Below, one piece after another: positions 8,586-18,682 of a stretch of 64,000 nucleotides of DNA (positions within the stretch are counted from its first letter, which is position 1; each line of letters opens with the position of its first letter). The notes beneath the pieces are model-generated. The model was not told the DNA's origin and did not search any database. It worked only from the letters and a program-made list of their open reading frames with translations. Position numbers and translations under genes: made by a program. The DNA comes from Thorsellia kenyensis (lineage in GTDB: Bacteria; Pseudomonadota; Gammaproteobacteria; Enterobacterales; Thorselliaceae), in contig NZ_JBHLXE010000108.1 of assembly GCF_042432445.1 (NCBI RefSeq), positions 124,001-188,000 on the forward strand. Reading direction: 5' to 3'.

Positions 8586-10379
8586 ATGGCCTTAGTCAAA
8601 TTAGAAACGTCTCAGTTACGTCCCCCTCGCTCCCCTATTTTTGAAGTAAAGCAGTCAGAACTAGACTCTTTAGCCCTGTTAAATACATCTTATGATATTT
8701 ATTGCGAGCTTTATGAACGCTTTTTAATGGTGTTTAATCGATTTAAACAAAAGAAGAACCGTAAAAAAATCTTAATTGTTCAAACCAAAGAAAGTAGCGA
8801 TCATCTAAATTTGATAGAAGACATCATTAAAAATCATCTATTGAATACATCTGACTATCAAGAGAAATCTTTTGATGTGGTAAGCAAAACTCACTATGCT
8901 TACAATGAGGGAGAGTTTGTCTACACTGAGCCCCTTGATACAGATAATCCAATAGGATTTTGTCCTATCCATGCTACTAACTGGATAGAGATGCCATCGC
9001 TTTTTGGTACGGTACATCAACACGGTGAACAACTAAAGTTATCGGAAGGTATTTTACAGCAGCTTAACGGTGGGTATTTAGTCTTAACTGCAGGTACTTT
9101 ACTTTCGAATCCTTTAATGTTTATTCGATTGTTAAAAGTTTTAGAAACGGGTGTTTTTGAGTGGTTAAGCCCTGATGAAACAAAGCCTTATCCGATAAGA
9201 ATTCAATCGATGCCTTTGGATGTTAAATTGCTAATTCTTGCTGAGCGCGATAATATTGATAATTTACTGGCACTTGAACCTTATCTTCAATCGATGTCCT
9301 GCTATACTGAAATCGAGCCTGTGCTTGAGCTCACATCACATTTAGATTACAACCTTTGGCAATCATATATTAATGGTATATCAATGCGCATCACCAACGC
9401 TTTAATTGATGATTCATTGTGGTATGCATTGCACTGCTTTTCAACACGATTTACAGGGGATCAATATGAACTCAGTCTTTGTCCTCAGTTTTGGACACAG
9501 ACCTTTTATAGTCTATTAGCCTATATTGATAAGGAAAATACCTCTTCTGTATCTAAAGCTGCTTTTGATGAATGGCAATCTGAAAAACAATATTGTGAAG
9601 GATATTTAGCACAAAGGATTTACACGGATTTTTTAAAAGATCAAATTTATATTGATGTTGAAGGGAAAATTGTAGGCCAAATTAATGGGCTTGCGGTGTT
9701 AAGTTATCCTGGGCATCCAGTGGAAATTGGCGAACCATCAAGGATAACGTGTATTGTTCATCTAGGTGATGGCGAAGTCAATGATATCGAAAGAAAAGTG
9801 GAATTGGGAGGAAATATCCATGCTAAAGGCCTTCTTATCATGCAAGCTTTTTTGTTTTCTTCATTGAAATTGACTCAACCTTTTCCTTTATCTGCATCGA
9901 TTGTATTTGAACAATCGTATTCAGAAGTTGATGGGGATAGTGCTTCTTTGGCTGAATTATGTGCATTGATAAGTGCGATTGCAGATGTTCCTATCAATCA
10001 ACAAATAGCAATTACAGGTTCAGTCGATCAGTTTGGTCAAGTCCAACCAATTGGTGGCGTGAATGAAAAAATTGAAGGTTTTTTTGCGATTTGTTTGAAC
10101 AGAGGGCTAACTAAGGGCCAAGGGGTAATCATTCCTGAAAGTAATATTCATCATTTAAGTGTTAATGATGAGGTCTTAGAGGCGATAGAAAAAGGGGAGT
10201 TTCATCTTTGGACAGTGAATCATGTGACTGAAGCTATTGAATTATTAACTTCAATCAAGTATTGTTCTGAGGATGATGAGATGGATTTGTTGACTATGAT
10301 GCAGCAAAAAATTCTCCAAAGTGTCGACAATGAAACACCAGAACCTTGGTATAGAAGGATATTTAATTTTTCTAATTAA
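8586..10379 (+). CDS. LonP/YcbZ-type Lon-like protease (S16 family)
   Basis: A 597-residue protein whose C-terminal third is a Lon S16 peptidase domain. The catalytic dyad is S452 in DGDSASLAE and K495 in GGVNEKIEGF, the 43-residue spacing seen in Lon. The N-terminal half lacks a recognisable Walker A motif (LIVQTKESSD occupies a comparable place), as in the E. coli YcbZ/LonP group, so ATP use is doubtful. It stands directly before fabA, the conserved ycbZ-fabA neighbourhood. Its physiological substrates are not known to me. Confidence 0.9.
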   Translation: MALVKLETSQLRPPRSPIFEVKQSELDSLALLNTSYDIYCELYERFLMVFNRFKQKKNRKKILIVQTKESSDHLNLIEDIIKNHLLNTSDYQEKSFDVVSKTHYAYNEGEFVYTEPLDTDNPIGFCPIHATNWIEMPSLFGTVHQHGEQLKLSEGILQQLNGGYLVLTAGTLLSNPLMFIRLLKVLETGVFEWLSPDETKPYPIRIQSMPLDVKLLILAERDNIDNLLALEPYLQSMSCYTEIEPVLELTSHLDYNLWQSYINGISMRITNALIDDSLWYALHCFSTRFTGDQYELSLCPQFWTQTFYSLLAYIDKENTSSVSKAAFDEWQSEKQYCEGYLAQRIYTDFLKDQIYIDVEGKIVGQINGLAVLSYPGHPVEIGEPSRITCIVHLGDGEVNDIERKVELGGNIHAKGLLIMQAFLFSSLKLTQPFPLSASIVFEQSYSEVDGDSASLAELCALISAIADVPINQQIAITGSVDQFGQVQPIGGVNEKIEGFFAICLNRGLTKGQGVIIPESNIHHLSVNDEVLEAIEKGEFHLWTVNHVTEAIELLTSIKYCSEDDEMDLLTMMQQKILQSVDNETPEPWYRRIFNFSN

Positions 10380-10432
10380 CTTACGTCGTCTTCAATTTTA
10401 TTTGAATTATTAATTTATAGAAGGATACAATT

Positions 10433-10960
10433 ATGTCAGTACCACACGCAAAAAAAAGTGCTTATAACAAGCAAGAATTAGAGGCCTCAGGGCGTAGTGA
10501 ATTATTTGGTGCTAATGGTCCCCCTTTACCTTCAGGTAATATGCTTATGATGGATCGAATTATTGAAATGAATGAAACAGGTGGTCATTTCGATAAAGGG
10601 TTTATCGAAGCTGAGTTGGATATTAATCCTGATTTATGGTTTTTTGATTGCCATTTTGTCAACGATCCTGTTATGCCTGGATGCCTTGGTTTAGATGCAA
10701 TGTGGCAATTAGTTGGTTTTTACTTAGGCTGGTTAGGCGGAGAAGGTAAAGGCCGAGCTTTAGGCGTTGGTGAAGTGAAATTTACGGGTCAGATTTTACC
10801 TAGCTCTAAAAAAGTAACTTATAAAATCCACTTTAAGCGTGTTATTAATCGTAGGCTTATTATGGGGATTGCAGATGGTGAAGTTTTCGTTGATGGTAAA
10901 TTGATCTATCAAGCAACTGATTTAAAAGTAGGACTATTCAAAGATACTGAAAGTTTTTAG
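10433..10960 (+). CDS. fabA: 3-hydroxydecanoyl-ACP dehydratase/isomerase
   Basis: Hot-dog fold enzyme that introduces the cis double bond in anaerobic unsaturated fatty acid synthesis. The catalytic pair is H74 (FDCHFVNDPVMPG) and D88 (GLDAMWQ), equivalent to the family His70/Asp84. The 175-residue length and the ending DLKVGLF are typical. The ribosome site AGAAGGA precedes the ATG. The gene follows the LonP-like protease by 53 bases. Presence of FabA implies a FabA/FabB route in this organism. Confidence 0.98.
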   Translation: MSVPHAKKSAYNKQELEASGRSELFGANGPPLPSGNMLMMDRIIEMNETGGHFDKGFIEAELDINPDLWFFDCHFVNDPVMPGCLGLDAMWQLVGFYLGWLGGEGKGRALGVGEVKFTGQILPSSKKVTYKIHFKRVINRRLIMGIADGEVFVDGKLIYQATDLKVGLFKDTESF

Positions 10961-11053
10961 TGCTGCAGGGTTGAGAAAAGCCGTTAAGTCTTTTTGTTAT
11001 GGGCAGTCTGATTGAGTTAATTATCTATGGTGCTGTTTTAAAAGGAGTAAGTG

Positions 11054-12496
11054 ATGTCACGTTTAAGAAGAACTAAGATTGTAACCACCCTAGGACCGGC
11101 GACAGATAAACCCGGTATACTTGAGGGAATTATTAAAGCTGGTGCGAATGTAGTTAGACTTAATTTTTCCCATGGAAAAACGGAAGACCATATTAAACGA
11201 GCCAATCATGTACGTGAAATAGCTCACAAGTTGGGTGTTTACGTTGGAATATTAGGAGATTTGCAAGGACCTAAAATTCGCGTATCAACGTTTAAAGAAA
11301 ATAAGGTTTTTTTATCTAAAGGTAACTTGTTTATTTTAGATGCGACGTTAGAAGCAGGCTTAGGTGATGAAACTCAGGTTGGTGTGGATTATAAAAACCT
11401 ACCCAACGATGTAGCTAAAGACGATATATTACTTTTAGATGATGGTCGTGTTCAACTTAAAGTTATTAATGTAGAAGGACCTCGAATTTCGACAGAAGTG
11501 ACTGTCGGAGGTTATCTTTCTAATAATAAAGGCATCAATAAGCTTGGCGGTGGACTTTCAGCAGAAGCTCTTACAGATAAAGACATTGAGGATATAAAAA
11601 CGGCTGCAAAAATTGGTGTCGAATTTTTAGCTGTCTCTTTTCCTAGAAATGGCGACGATTTACATTACGCAAGGAAACTTGCGATAGAAGCAGGATTAGA
11701 CGCTAAAATTGTCGCTAAAGTTGAAAGAGCTGAAACAGTAGCCACACCTGAGGCTATGGATGATATTATTGACGCCTCCGATGTGATAATGGTTGCTAGA
11801 GGAGATTTGGGTGTTGAGATTGGAGATGCCTCTCTGGTAGGAATTCAAAAAGAGCTGATTAGACGATCAAGAGTACTAAATAAAATTGTTATTACGGCAA
11901 CTCAAATGATGGAGTCTATGATAAGTAGCCCAATGCCTACTCGAGCAGAGGTGATGGATGTGGCTAATGCTGTGCTTGATGGTTCTGATGCGGTTATGCT
12001 CTCTGGTGAAACTGCTGCGGGAGACTACCCAATTGAAACAGTTATTTCTATGGCAAATGTCTGTCTTGGTGCTGAAAAAGTACCTAGTATTAATATTTCC
12101 AAGCATAGGCTAGACGTCAATTTTGATTCTGTAGAAGAGATGTTGGCTATGTCAGCAATGTATGCTGCTAATCATTTGAATCAAATTAAAGCCATTGTTG
12201 CTTTGACAGAATCAGGGAGTACCGCTAAATATATGTCTAGAATCAGTTCAGGCTTACCAATTTACGCAGTATCTCGACATGAAAAAACGTTGAATTATTG
12301 TTCTTTATACCGAGGTGTTAACCCCATTTTCTTTGACGACCCTAACCATGGGCTCGGAACTGAAGCAACTAAAGCCGTTATTGAGCATCTTTTTTCATTA
12401 GATTTAATTCAGTCAGGTGATAGAGTTATTTTCACTCAAGGAGATCAAATTGGCAAAGTCGGAAGTACTAATACGTTAAGAATTATTGAGGTTTAA
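11054..12496 (+). CDS. pykA: Pyruvate kinase, type II (PykA-like)
   Basis: Glycolytic enzyme making pyruvate and ATP from phosphoenolpyruvate and ADP. The N-terminus SRLRRTKIVTTLGPATD, KIVAKVERAE (active-site Lys and Glu) and MVARGDLGVEI are diagnostic. Over its whole length it resembles E. coli PykA rather than PykF. A GTG at 11051 is in frame, but the next codon ATG at 11054 has AAAGGAG at the proper distance and gives 480 residues, the PykA length. It appears monocistronic. Confidence 0.97.
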   Translation: MSRLRRTKIVTTLGPATDKPGILEGIIKAGANVVRLNFSHGKTEDHIKRANHVREIAHKLGVYVGILGDLQGPKIRVSTFKENKVFLSKGNLFILDATLEAGLGDETQVGVDYKNLPNDVAKDDILLLDDGRVQLKVINVEGPRISTEVTVGGYLSNNKGINKLGGGLSAEALTDKDIEDIKTAAKIGVEFLAVSFPRNGDDLHYARKLAIEAGLDAKIVAKVERAETVATPEAMDDIIDASDVIMVARGDLGVEIGDASLVGIQKELIRRSRVLNKIVITATQMMESMISSPMPTRAEVMDVANAVLDGSDAVMLSGETAAGDYPIETVISMANVCLGAEKVPSINISKHRLDVNFDSVEEMLAMSAMYAANHLNQIKAIVALTESGSTAKYMSRISSGLPIYAVSRHEKTLNYCSLYRGVNPIFFDDPNHGLGTEATKAVIEHLFSLDLIQSGDRVIFTQGDQIGKVGSTNTLRIIEV

Positions 12497-12600
12497 TACC
12501 TACTTAGGTAAATAGTAATTCGATTGGGTAATATTATAGTTTAAAGCAAATTATGCTGGTGTCCTATTATTAGGCTTAAGGCAACAGGATTAAAACAGAT

Positions 12601-12624
12601 TAACAGCAATTGTAACAGCAATTG
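12601..12624. repeat. Perfect tandem duplication of a 12-mer upstream of plsB
   Basis: TAACAGCAATTG occurs twice in direct contact (12601-12612 and 12613-12624), ending 19 bases before the plsB start. It lies in the likely 5' untranslated region. No known function. Confidence 0.9.
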
Positions 12625-12643
12625 AACCAACCGTGGTAAATGC

Positions 12644-15121
12644 ATGATGGCTAAAAAAAATAGTGATAATATGGATAAAAAATACACGATTTATAGGATC
12701 TTGAACGTTCCTATAAATGGTTTTGTAAAAAGTAAATCAATTCCTCTTGCGCCAATTGAGGAGTTAAAAATAGATATTCTAAAACCTATTTTGTATGTAC
12801 TACCTTACCATTCCAAAACAGATGTTATCACTTTGCGCCAACAAGCCCTAAAATTAGGTATGCCCGATCCTTTAGAGAATAATCAAATTGCTGGTACCAT
12901 CTTGCCTCGATTTGTATTCATCACTAATGGGACTAATATAATCCCAGTTGAAGAGAAAAATAGATCTGCGCAAATTTTTCATGCGTATCTAGAACTCCAT
13001 AAACAGATCGTAGATTTAGATGTACAGATGTTGCCAGTTTCGATTATGTTTGGACGATCGCCTGGTAGAGAAAAGAATAAAGAGGCGCCTACCCTTAAAA
13101 AATTAAATAGTTTTCAAAAGTTTTTTGCAACAATTTGGCTTGGACGTGACAGTTTTGTGCGATTTTCCAAAACAGTTTCTCTTCGTGAGATGGCTGATGA
13201 ATATGGCACAGATGTTGTGATTGCTGAAAAACTTGCCCGTGTAGCTAGAATGCACTTTGCTCGTCAAAAAATGGCTACGATTGGTCCTAGAATACCTGCT
13301 CGTAAAGCGATGTTTGAGAAATTATTGACCTCTAAAGCGATTGAAAAAGCGATTGAAGATGAAGCTAAACAGAAAAAAATATCTATCGATAAAGCAAGAC
13401 TTTCTGCAGAAGCTATGCTTGAAGAAATCGCAGCAGACTTTTCTTATGAAACGGCAAGACTTGCGGACAGAGTACTTAGCTGGACTTGGAATAGACTTTA
13501 TCAAGGTATCAATGTGCATAATGCTGAAAGAATTAGGCAATTAGCTCATCAGGGCCATAGTATTGTTTATGCGCCTAGTCATCGAAGTCACATGGACTAT
13601 CTTCTACTCTCCTATGTACTCTATCATCAAGGTTTAATGCTCCCTCATATCGCAGCGGGGATTAATCTGAATTTTTGGCCTGCAGGACCTATTTTTAGGC
13701 GCTTGGGTGCTTTTTTCATCAGAAGAACGTTCAAAGGCAATAAACTCTACGCAACCATGTTTCGTGAATACCTAGGTGAGTTGTTTGTTCGCGGTTATTC
13801 GGTTGAATATTTTATTGAAGGCGGGCGTTCAAGAACAGGCCGTCTACTCAATCCTAAAACAGGTACGCTTGCGATGACCATCCAAGCGCTTTTAAAAGGC
13901 GTATCAAGGCCAATAACAATCATTCCTGTCTATATTGGCTATGAGCATGTCATGGAAGTAGGTACGTACGCAAGGGAACTTAGAGGGGCAACTAAAGAAA
14001 AAGAGAGTCTTTGGTCAATGCTAAGAGGATTGCGTAAATTAAGAAATTTAGGGCAAGGGTATGTGAATTTTGGTGAGCCTATCAGTCTTGGTCAATATTT
14101 AAATGAATACGCTACAGATTGGAAAGAACATATAGATCCATTAGAAGCACCAAGACCTTCTTGGCTGACACCGATTTCTTCCTCTATAGCTGATGACATC
14201 ATGGTCAGTATTAATAATGCCGCAGCCTTAAATGGTATGAATTTATGTGTAACTGCGCTGTTAGCTTCTCGTCAGCGGGCTTTAACTTATCAGCAGTTGT
14301 GCGAACAAATAAATGTATATATTGAATTTTTTAAACGTGTTCCTTACCACAAAGACATGACAATTCCTAATGATACGCCTGCACAATTAGTCGATCATGC
14401 ACTTTCAATGAGTAAATTTGCTATTGAAGAAGACAGTCTAGGTAAAATAGTGGTATTACCAAGAGAGCAAGCGGTGTTGATGACTTATTATCGTAATAAT
14501 ATACAGCATTTATTTGCTATACCCAGTTTGGTGGCAAGTATTATTTTACATCATAAGCAAATCAGTTATGAATGGCTATACGAGCGAGTTGAACTTATTT
14601 TTCCATTATTGAAAGCTGAGCTTTTCATCCATAAAAAAGAAGAAGAACTTAGGCAATATATTGATGATATTCTGGATGAATTAGCGAGACAAAGGTTAAT
14701 TAAATTAGATACACAACATGAGAGAATTTCAATCCATTCACCTAAAATACGTGCATTACAATTATTGTCTGCTTCTTCTAGAGAAACACTCCAGAGATTT
14801 GCTATTACGATGTCTTTATTGTCTAAAGATCCTCAAATCAGTCGTTCTATGCTAGAAAAAAATAGCCGAGTTGCCGCGCAAAGATTATCGATTTTACATG
14901 GGATTAATGCTCCTGAATTCTTTGACAAGGAAGTGTTTTCAACTTTGGTTAATACATTACGTAAATTAAATTATATCAATGACAGCGGTGATGCGATTGT
15001 TAGTAACACGCAGGTAATTTATGACATTTTGATAGAGTTAATTTCTCCAGAGATTGTTGCCACTATCGAAAGTGTAGACGAGGAGCCTGAACAAGAAGAA
15101 GGGATGGTCGATATTCTTTAA
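12644..15121 (+). CDS. plsB: Glycerol-3-phosphate 1-O-acyltransferase
   Basis: Inner-membrane enzyme that starts phospholipid synthesis by acylating sn-glycerol-3-phosphate. The HX4D catalytic motif is H313-R-S-H-M-D318, followed by FIEGGRSRTGR (glycerol phosphate binding) and ITIIPVYIGYE. At 825 residues it matches the long gammaproteobacterial PlsB form (about 807). Two ATG codons stand at the start (12644 and 12647), and the ribosome site is weak. A 24-base tandem repeat lies immediately upstream. The gene converges on pckA. Confidence 0.97.
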   Translation: MMAKKNSDNMDKKYTIYRILNVPINGFVKSKSIPLAPIEELKIDILKPILYVLPYHSKTDVITLRQQALKLGMPDPLENNQIAGTILPRFVFITNGTNIIPVEEKNRSAQIFHAYLELHKQIVDLDVQMLPVSIMFGRSPGREKNKEAPTLKKLNSFQKFFATIWLGRDSFVRFSKTVSLREMADEYGTDVVIAEKLARVARMHFARQKMATIGPRIPARKAMFEKLLTSKAIEKAIEDEAKQKKISIDKARLSAEAMLEEIAADFSYETARLADRVLSWTWNRLYQGINVHNAERIRQLAHQGHSIVYAPSHRSHMDYLLLSYVLYHQGLMLPHIAAGINLNFWPAGPIFRRLGAFFIRRTFKGNKLYATMFREYLGELFVRGYSVEYFIEGGRSRTGRLLNPKTGTLAMTIQALLKGVSRPITIIPVYIGYEHVMEVGTYARELRGATKEKESLWSMLRGLRKLRNLGQGYVNFGEPISLGQYLNEYATDWKEHIDPLEAPRPSWLTPISSSIADDIMVSINNAAALNGMNLCVTALLASRQRALTYQQLCEQINVYIEFFKRVPYHKDMTIPNDTPAQLVDHALSMSKFAIEEDSLGKIVVLPREQAVLMTYYRNNIQHLFAIPSLVASIILHHKQISYEWLYERVELIFPLLKAELFIHKKEEELRQYIDDILDELARQRLIKLDTQHERISIHSPKIRALQLLSASSRETLQRFAITMSLLSKDPQISRSMLEKNSRVAAQRLSILHGINAPEFFDKEVFSTLVNTLRKLNYINDSGDAIVSNTQVIYDILIELISPEIVATIESVDEEPEQEEGMVDIL

Positions 15122-15174
15122 CAAAATGGTTTTTCAGTTCTTATATCCGAATGCTTGTCTCTTAGTTTTAAAAT

Positions 15175-15217
15175 CCGTGTAAATAACCAAAATGTTAAAG
15201 TATGGTCATTTACACGG
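15175..15217. terminator. Bidirectional hairpin between convergent plsB and pckA
   Basis: A perfect 10-base inverted repeat, CCGTGTAAAT at 15175-15184 and ATTTACACGG at 15208-15217, lies in the middle of the convergent plsB/pckA spacer. Flanks are A- and T-rich on the outer sides but lack a long clean T-run. Confidence 0.6.
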
Positions 15218-15249
15218 TATTTATTGCACCCCTTTATTACTTTTAGCAA

Positions 15250-16875
15250 TTAGTAAGAGGGTCCTGCCTTAACTAAATTCTTTCCTGCTTCATTGTCTGT
15301 AAAGGCACTAAAATTAGCAATGAATTTATCTGCAAGTTGTTTAGCTGCAATTTCCCATTGCTCTGTTGAGTCATAGCTAATCCTTGGATCTCTATATATA
15401 TCATCGATATCTGTTAATACTTTAGGAATTGCCAGATGAAATATAGGGAGAATCTCTGTTGGAGCATCATCAAGTTCAGAATTCAAAATCAGCTGAATAA
15501 TTTTTCTTGTTACACTCAGTGGGATTCTTTGTTTACTTCCATTCCAGCCAGTATTAACTAAATAAGCCGTAGCATTCGAATCTTCCATGCGTTTAATCAA
15601 TGTTTTTGCATAATAGGTAGGATGTAAACTTAAAAATGCAGCACCAAAGCATGAAGAAAATGTAGGGGTAGGTTCAGTAATCCCTCGTTCTGTACCTGCT
15701 AATTTAGCTGTGAATCCAGATAGAAAATGATATTGAGTTTGCTCTGGTGTAAGTTTAGAAACAGGAGGAAGCACGCCAAAGGCATCTGCAGTCAAGAAAA
15801 TGACTTTTTGCGCATGTCCAGCTTTGGAATAAGGTTTAACAATATTATCAATATGGTAAATAGGATAAGAAACGCGGCCATTTTCCGTTTTGGATGCATC
15901 GTCAAAATCGATTTTTCCTTTCGCATCGACCATCACGTTTTCTAAAAGCGCATCTCTTCTTATGGCTTGGTATATTTCGGGTTCTGCAGTTTTAGACAAT
16001 CGTATGGTTTTAGCATAGCATCCTCCTTCAAAATTGAAAACACCTTCATCATCCCATCCATGTTCATCATCGCCAATTAATAATCTGTTAGGATCGGTTG
16101 ATAGTGTTGTTTTTCCGGTACCTGAAAGACCGAAAAATAGAGCAACATCATTTTTTTCTTTGCCAACATTAGCAGAACAGTGCATTGAAGCAATTCCTTT
16201 TAATGGAAGAAAGTAGTTCATTATTGAAAACATCCCTTTTTTCATTTCTCCACCATACCAAGTCCCTCCTATCAATTGCATTTTTTCAGTAAGATTAAAT
16301 GCGATAAAATTTTCGGAGTTTAATTTATGTGCTTGCCACTCTTTGAATTGGGTTTTTGAACCATTCAAAATAGTAAAATCTGGTTCGAAGTTAAGTAAAT
16401 CCTCTTCATTTGGTCTAATGAACATGTTTTTCACAAAATGCGCTTGCCATGCCACTTCGGTGATAACCCTCACTGCTATTCTTGAGTCTATATTCGCCCC
16501 ACAGTAGCAATCGATTACAAACAATTTTTTGTGATTTAGTTCTTCGATTACTGTTTCTTTTAAAGCATTCCAAGTCTCTACGCTAATAGGCTTATTATCA
16601 TTCTTTCCTTGATGGGACCACCAGAATGTATCATGAGTCGTTTCATCATCTACGATGAATTTATCTTTAGGTGAACGACCTGTAAATATTCCTGTATCAA
16701 CAGCTACTGCATCTAATTCAGTCAAATATCCTTTTTCAAATCCCGAGAGCCCCTCTTGCATTTCTTCTTCAAATAATAATTCATAGCTTGGATTATAAAT
16801 CAGCGAATTGATCTCGTTAATTCCAATGGCCCTTAATGATTGTATGATTTTGTCCGAGGGGGATGTAGTACTCAT
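15250..16875 (-). CDS. pckA: Phosphoenolpyruvate carboxykinase (ATP)
   Basis: Interconverts oxaloacetate and PEP using ATP/ADP; in fermentative bacteria it can run toward oxaloacetate. The kinase loop GLSGTGKTT, GDDEHGWDD, and the segment CYAKTIRLS are present, as is the N-terminal TGIFTGRSPKDKFIVDD. The frame is open to a TTG at 16914, but the ATG at 16875 has AAGGA upstream and gives 541 residues, essentially the family length (540). It diverges from chrA across a 360-base spacer. Confidence 0.97.
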   Translation of the reverse strand: MSTTSPSDKIIQSLRAIGINEINSLIYNPSYELLFEEEMQEGLSGFEKGYLTELDAVAVDTGIFTGRSPKDKFIVDDETTHDTFWWSHQGKNDNKPISVETWNALKETVIEELNHKKLFVIDCYCGANIDSRIAVRVITEVAWQAHFVKNMFIRPNEEDLLNFEPDFTILNGSKTQFKEWQAHKLNSENFIAFNLTEKMQLIGGTWYGGEMKKGMFSIMNYFLPLKGIASMHCSANVGKEKNDVALFFGLSGTGKTTLSTDPNRLLIGDDEHGWDDEGVFNFEGGCYAKTIRLSKTAEPEIYQAIRRDALLENVMVDAKGKIDFDDASKTENGRVSYPIYHIDNIVKPYSKAGHAQKVIFLTADAFGVLPPVSKLTPEQTQYHFLSGFTAKLAGTERGITEPTPTFSSCFGAAFLSLHPTYYAKTLIKRMEDSNATAYLVNTGWNGSKQRIPLSVTRKIIQLILNSELDDAPTEILPIFHLAIPKVLTDIDDIYRDPRISYDSTEQWEIAAKQLADKFIANFSAFTDNEAGKNLVKAGPSY

Positions 16876-17235
16876 GGTTATTTTTTCCTTATGTTTAATG
16901 GGTGATAAAAGCAAAATGATGTGAATACATTTTAGCCTAGTGTACTAAAAATAATAGCTCCTTTGTCACAGATTTTCATAAAGATACCTTATAGGTAATT
17001 TTTTGATTAATGAAAAATAATTAAATAAGCATTGTCAAAAAAAGGCAAAGAAGTCGTGTTAAATTCTTCAATTGAAGTATTGATTTTGGGTGACTAATTC
17101 TTTTCTATCGAAAGGATTTAAGATGCGGTACACTGTTAGTCAAAAATTGACTAATAGTAAAGAAATATTTGAGATGATGAATGAAAAATTGTGTAACTTA
17201 TGCTTTCCTAAATACTTATTAAAGAGAACGTATTT
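16876..17235. other. Divergent intergenic region pckA/chrA
   Basis: A 360-base AT-rich spacer between two divergent genes, without a recognisable gene. It contains a perfect 12-base palindrome CTTCAATTGAAG at 17066-17077, a possible regulator site. Promoters of pckA and chrA are expected here, but I could not define convincing -35/-10 pairs. Confidence 0.5.
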
Positions 17236-18459
17236 ATGAACAAATACCCTATTATTTTTCTCATATTTTGGGTTTTTTTACGATTAGGTCTAACATCGTT
17301 TGGTGGACCTTTAGCGCATATAGGGTATTTTCATCAAGAATTTGTGGTCAGAAGAAAATGGCTTAGTGAAAATGAATTTAACGAGCTTGTTGCGTTATGT
17401 CAATTTTTACCGGGTCCTGCCAGTAGCCAAGTAGGACTTGCGATCGGTTTTGCTAAAGGAGGATATATAGGAGCAATGCTTGCGTGGATTGCTTTCACTT
17501 TACCTTCTGTTGTAATGTTAATCCTATTTGCCGTAGGAATGATGAAATCTTCTGGAATGTTTTTTTATTACATTGTACCAGGATTAAAAATTGTAGCAGT
17601 TGTAATTGTGGCACATGCACTTTTGGGGATGTTTAAAAGTCATTGTACGGACAAAAATAAAGTGAGCTTAATGGTGCTTTCCTGCGTATGTGCGTTAATT
17701 TTCCCTTATGGTCAATGGTTAGTAATAATTATCTGTGCTGGTCTTGGTTTCTTTTATTATAAAATTCCTGAGGCAAGATTTGTTACTCATCTTTCTCAAT
17801 CGAACTATCATCAATCAAATCATATCGCAGAATTAACTTTATCTCACGGGGTTTTTTGGTTAGTTTTATTTTTACTATTACTCTTTTTTGCATGCATATC
17901 GGCGTTTATTTCCCCGGGTGAATTAGTTAAAAGTCTCTCGATTTTTTATCGTACAGGGGCTTCTGTTTTTGGGGGTGGACATGTTGTTCTACCATTTTTA
18001 GAAGCGCAGTTGGTTAACACTCGATTGATAGAAAATTCTATTTTTATCAGTGGTTATGGTGCCGCTCAAGCAGTACCGGGCCCTTTATTTACATTTGCTG
18101 CCTTTCTGGGTTTTTTTTTACAAACATCGCTTTCACCTTATTGGGTGGCTTTGCTTTCTTTGTTAGCAATCTTTCTGCCAGGTATATTGCTCGTATTTTC
18201 AGCTCTTCCCTTTTGGTATAGATTAAGGCAAAAGAATAAACTCCAGGGGGCTTTGGCATTAGTGAACGTTGGTGTAGTTGGTCTCTTATTAGCGACATTC
18301 TATGACGCTTTATGGGGCAGTGCGATTATTGGTTATCAAGATTTTATAGTAGCGATTTTATTATTTTTATTTATTTGCCAATATAAATTTCCTTCTTGGG
18401 TAATAGTAATATTAGGAGTTTTAGCGCAAAATTTAGTGCTGCTTATCTCTTTTGCCTAG
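17236..18459 (+). CDS. Chromate transporter family (ChrA/CHR) membrane protein
   Basis: A 407-residue polytopic membrane protein with the two homologous halves of long CHR-family transporters. The first half has LGLTSFGGPLAHIGYF and FLPGPASSQVG, and the second has FGGGHVVLPFLE and AVPGPLFTFA. In characterised members this exports chromate; the natural substrate here is unknown. About ten hydrophobic segments are visible. The ATG follows AAAGAGAACG. No metal-response genes adjoin it, so chromate resistance is an inference from family only. Confidence 0.88.
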   Translation: MNKYPIIFLIFWVFLRLGLTSFGGPLAHIGYFHQEFVVRRKWLSENEFNELVALCQFLPGPASSQVGLAIGFAKGGYIGAMLAWIAFTLPSVVMLILFAVGMMKSSGMFFYYIVPGLKIVAVVIVAHALLGMFKSHCTDKNKVSLMVLSCVCALIFPYGQWLVIIICAGLGFFYYKIPEARFVTHLSQSNYHQSNHIAELTLSHGVFWLVLFLLLLFFACISAFISPGELVKSLSIFYRTGASVFGGGHVVLPFLEAQLVNTRLIENSIFISGYGAAQAVPGPLFTFAAFLGFFLQTSLSPYWVALLSLLAIFLPGILLVFSALPFWYRLRQKNKLQGALALVNVGVVGLLLATFYDALWGSAIIGYQDFIVAILLFLFICQYKFPSWVIVILGVLAQNLVLLISFA

Positions 18460-18596
18460 GTTATAGTGACTTTTTTGACTTGTATCTTTCCTAGGGTGAA
18501 TGCAATAGATTTATGAGTCAGGTCTTAAAGGCATAGATTATAGTAAGGTTTATAGGTTATTTTAGTGGGCAGTTTAATTTAAATCATTAAATATAT

Positions 18597-18623
18597 TTGA
18601 ATTGTGTCTGTATTTGTTATACT
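18597..18623 (+). promoter_or_regulatory. Candidate sigma70 promoter for rnr
   Basis: An extended -10 element (TGTTATACT, with TATACT at 18618-18623) is preceded by TTGAAT at 18597-18602 with a 15-base spacer, or TTTGAA one base earlier with 16. It lies 60 bases before the rnr start. Confidence 0.5.
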
Positions 18624-18682
18624 TTGACATTATGTGGGCACTGTAATGTGCTTTAGTGAAAATGACAATTAAGGAAAGAACT

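Noticed and set aside
8586..10379. Assigning the S16 protein as full Lon protease
   Set aside because: It lacks the LAN domain and a recognisable Walker A motif and is far shorter than Lon; the YcbZ/LonP group next to fabA fits better.
11051..11053. GTG start for pykA
   Set aside because: The following ATG has the proper distance to AAAGGAG and gives the exact family length.
17236..18459. Calling a chromate-resistance determinant or mobile island at chrA
   Set aside because: CHR family membership alone does not prove chromate export; no transposase, integrase or other resistance genes are near.
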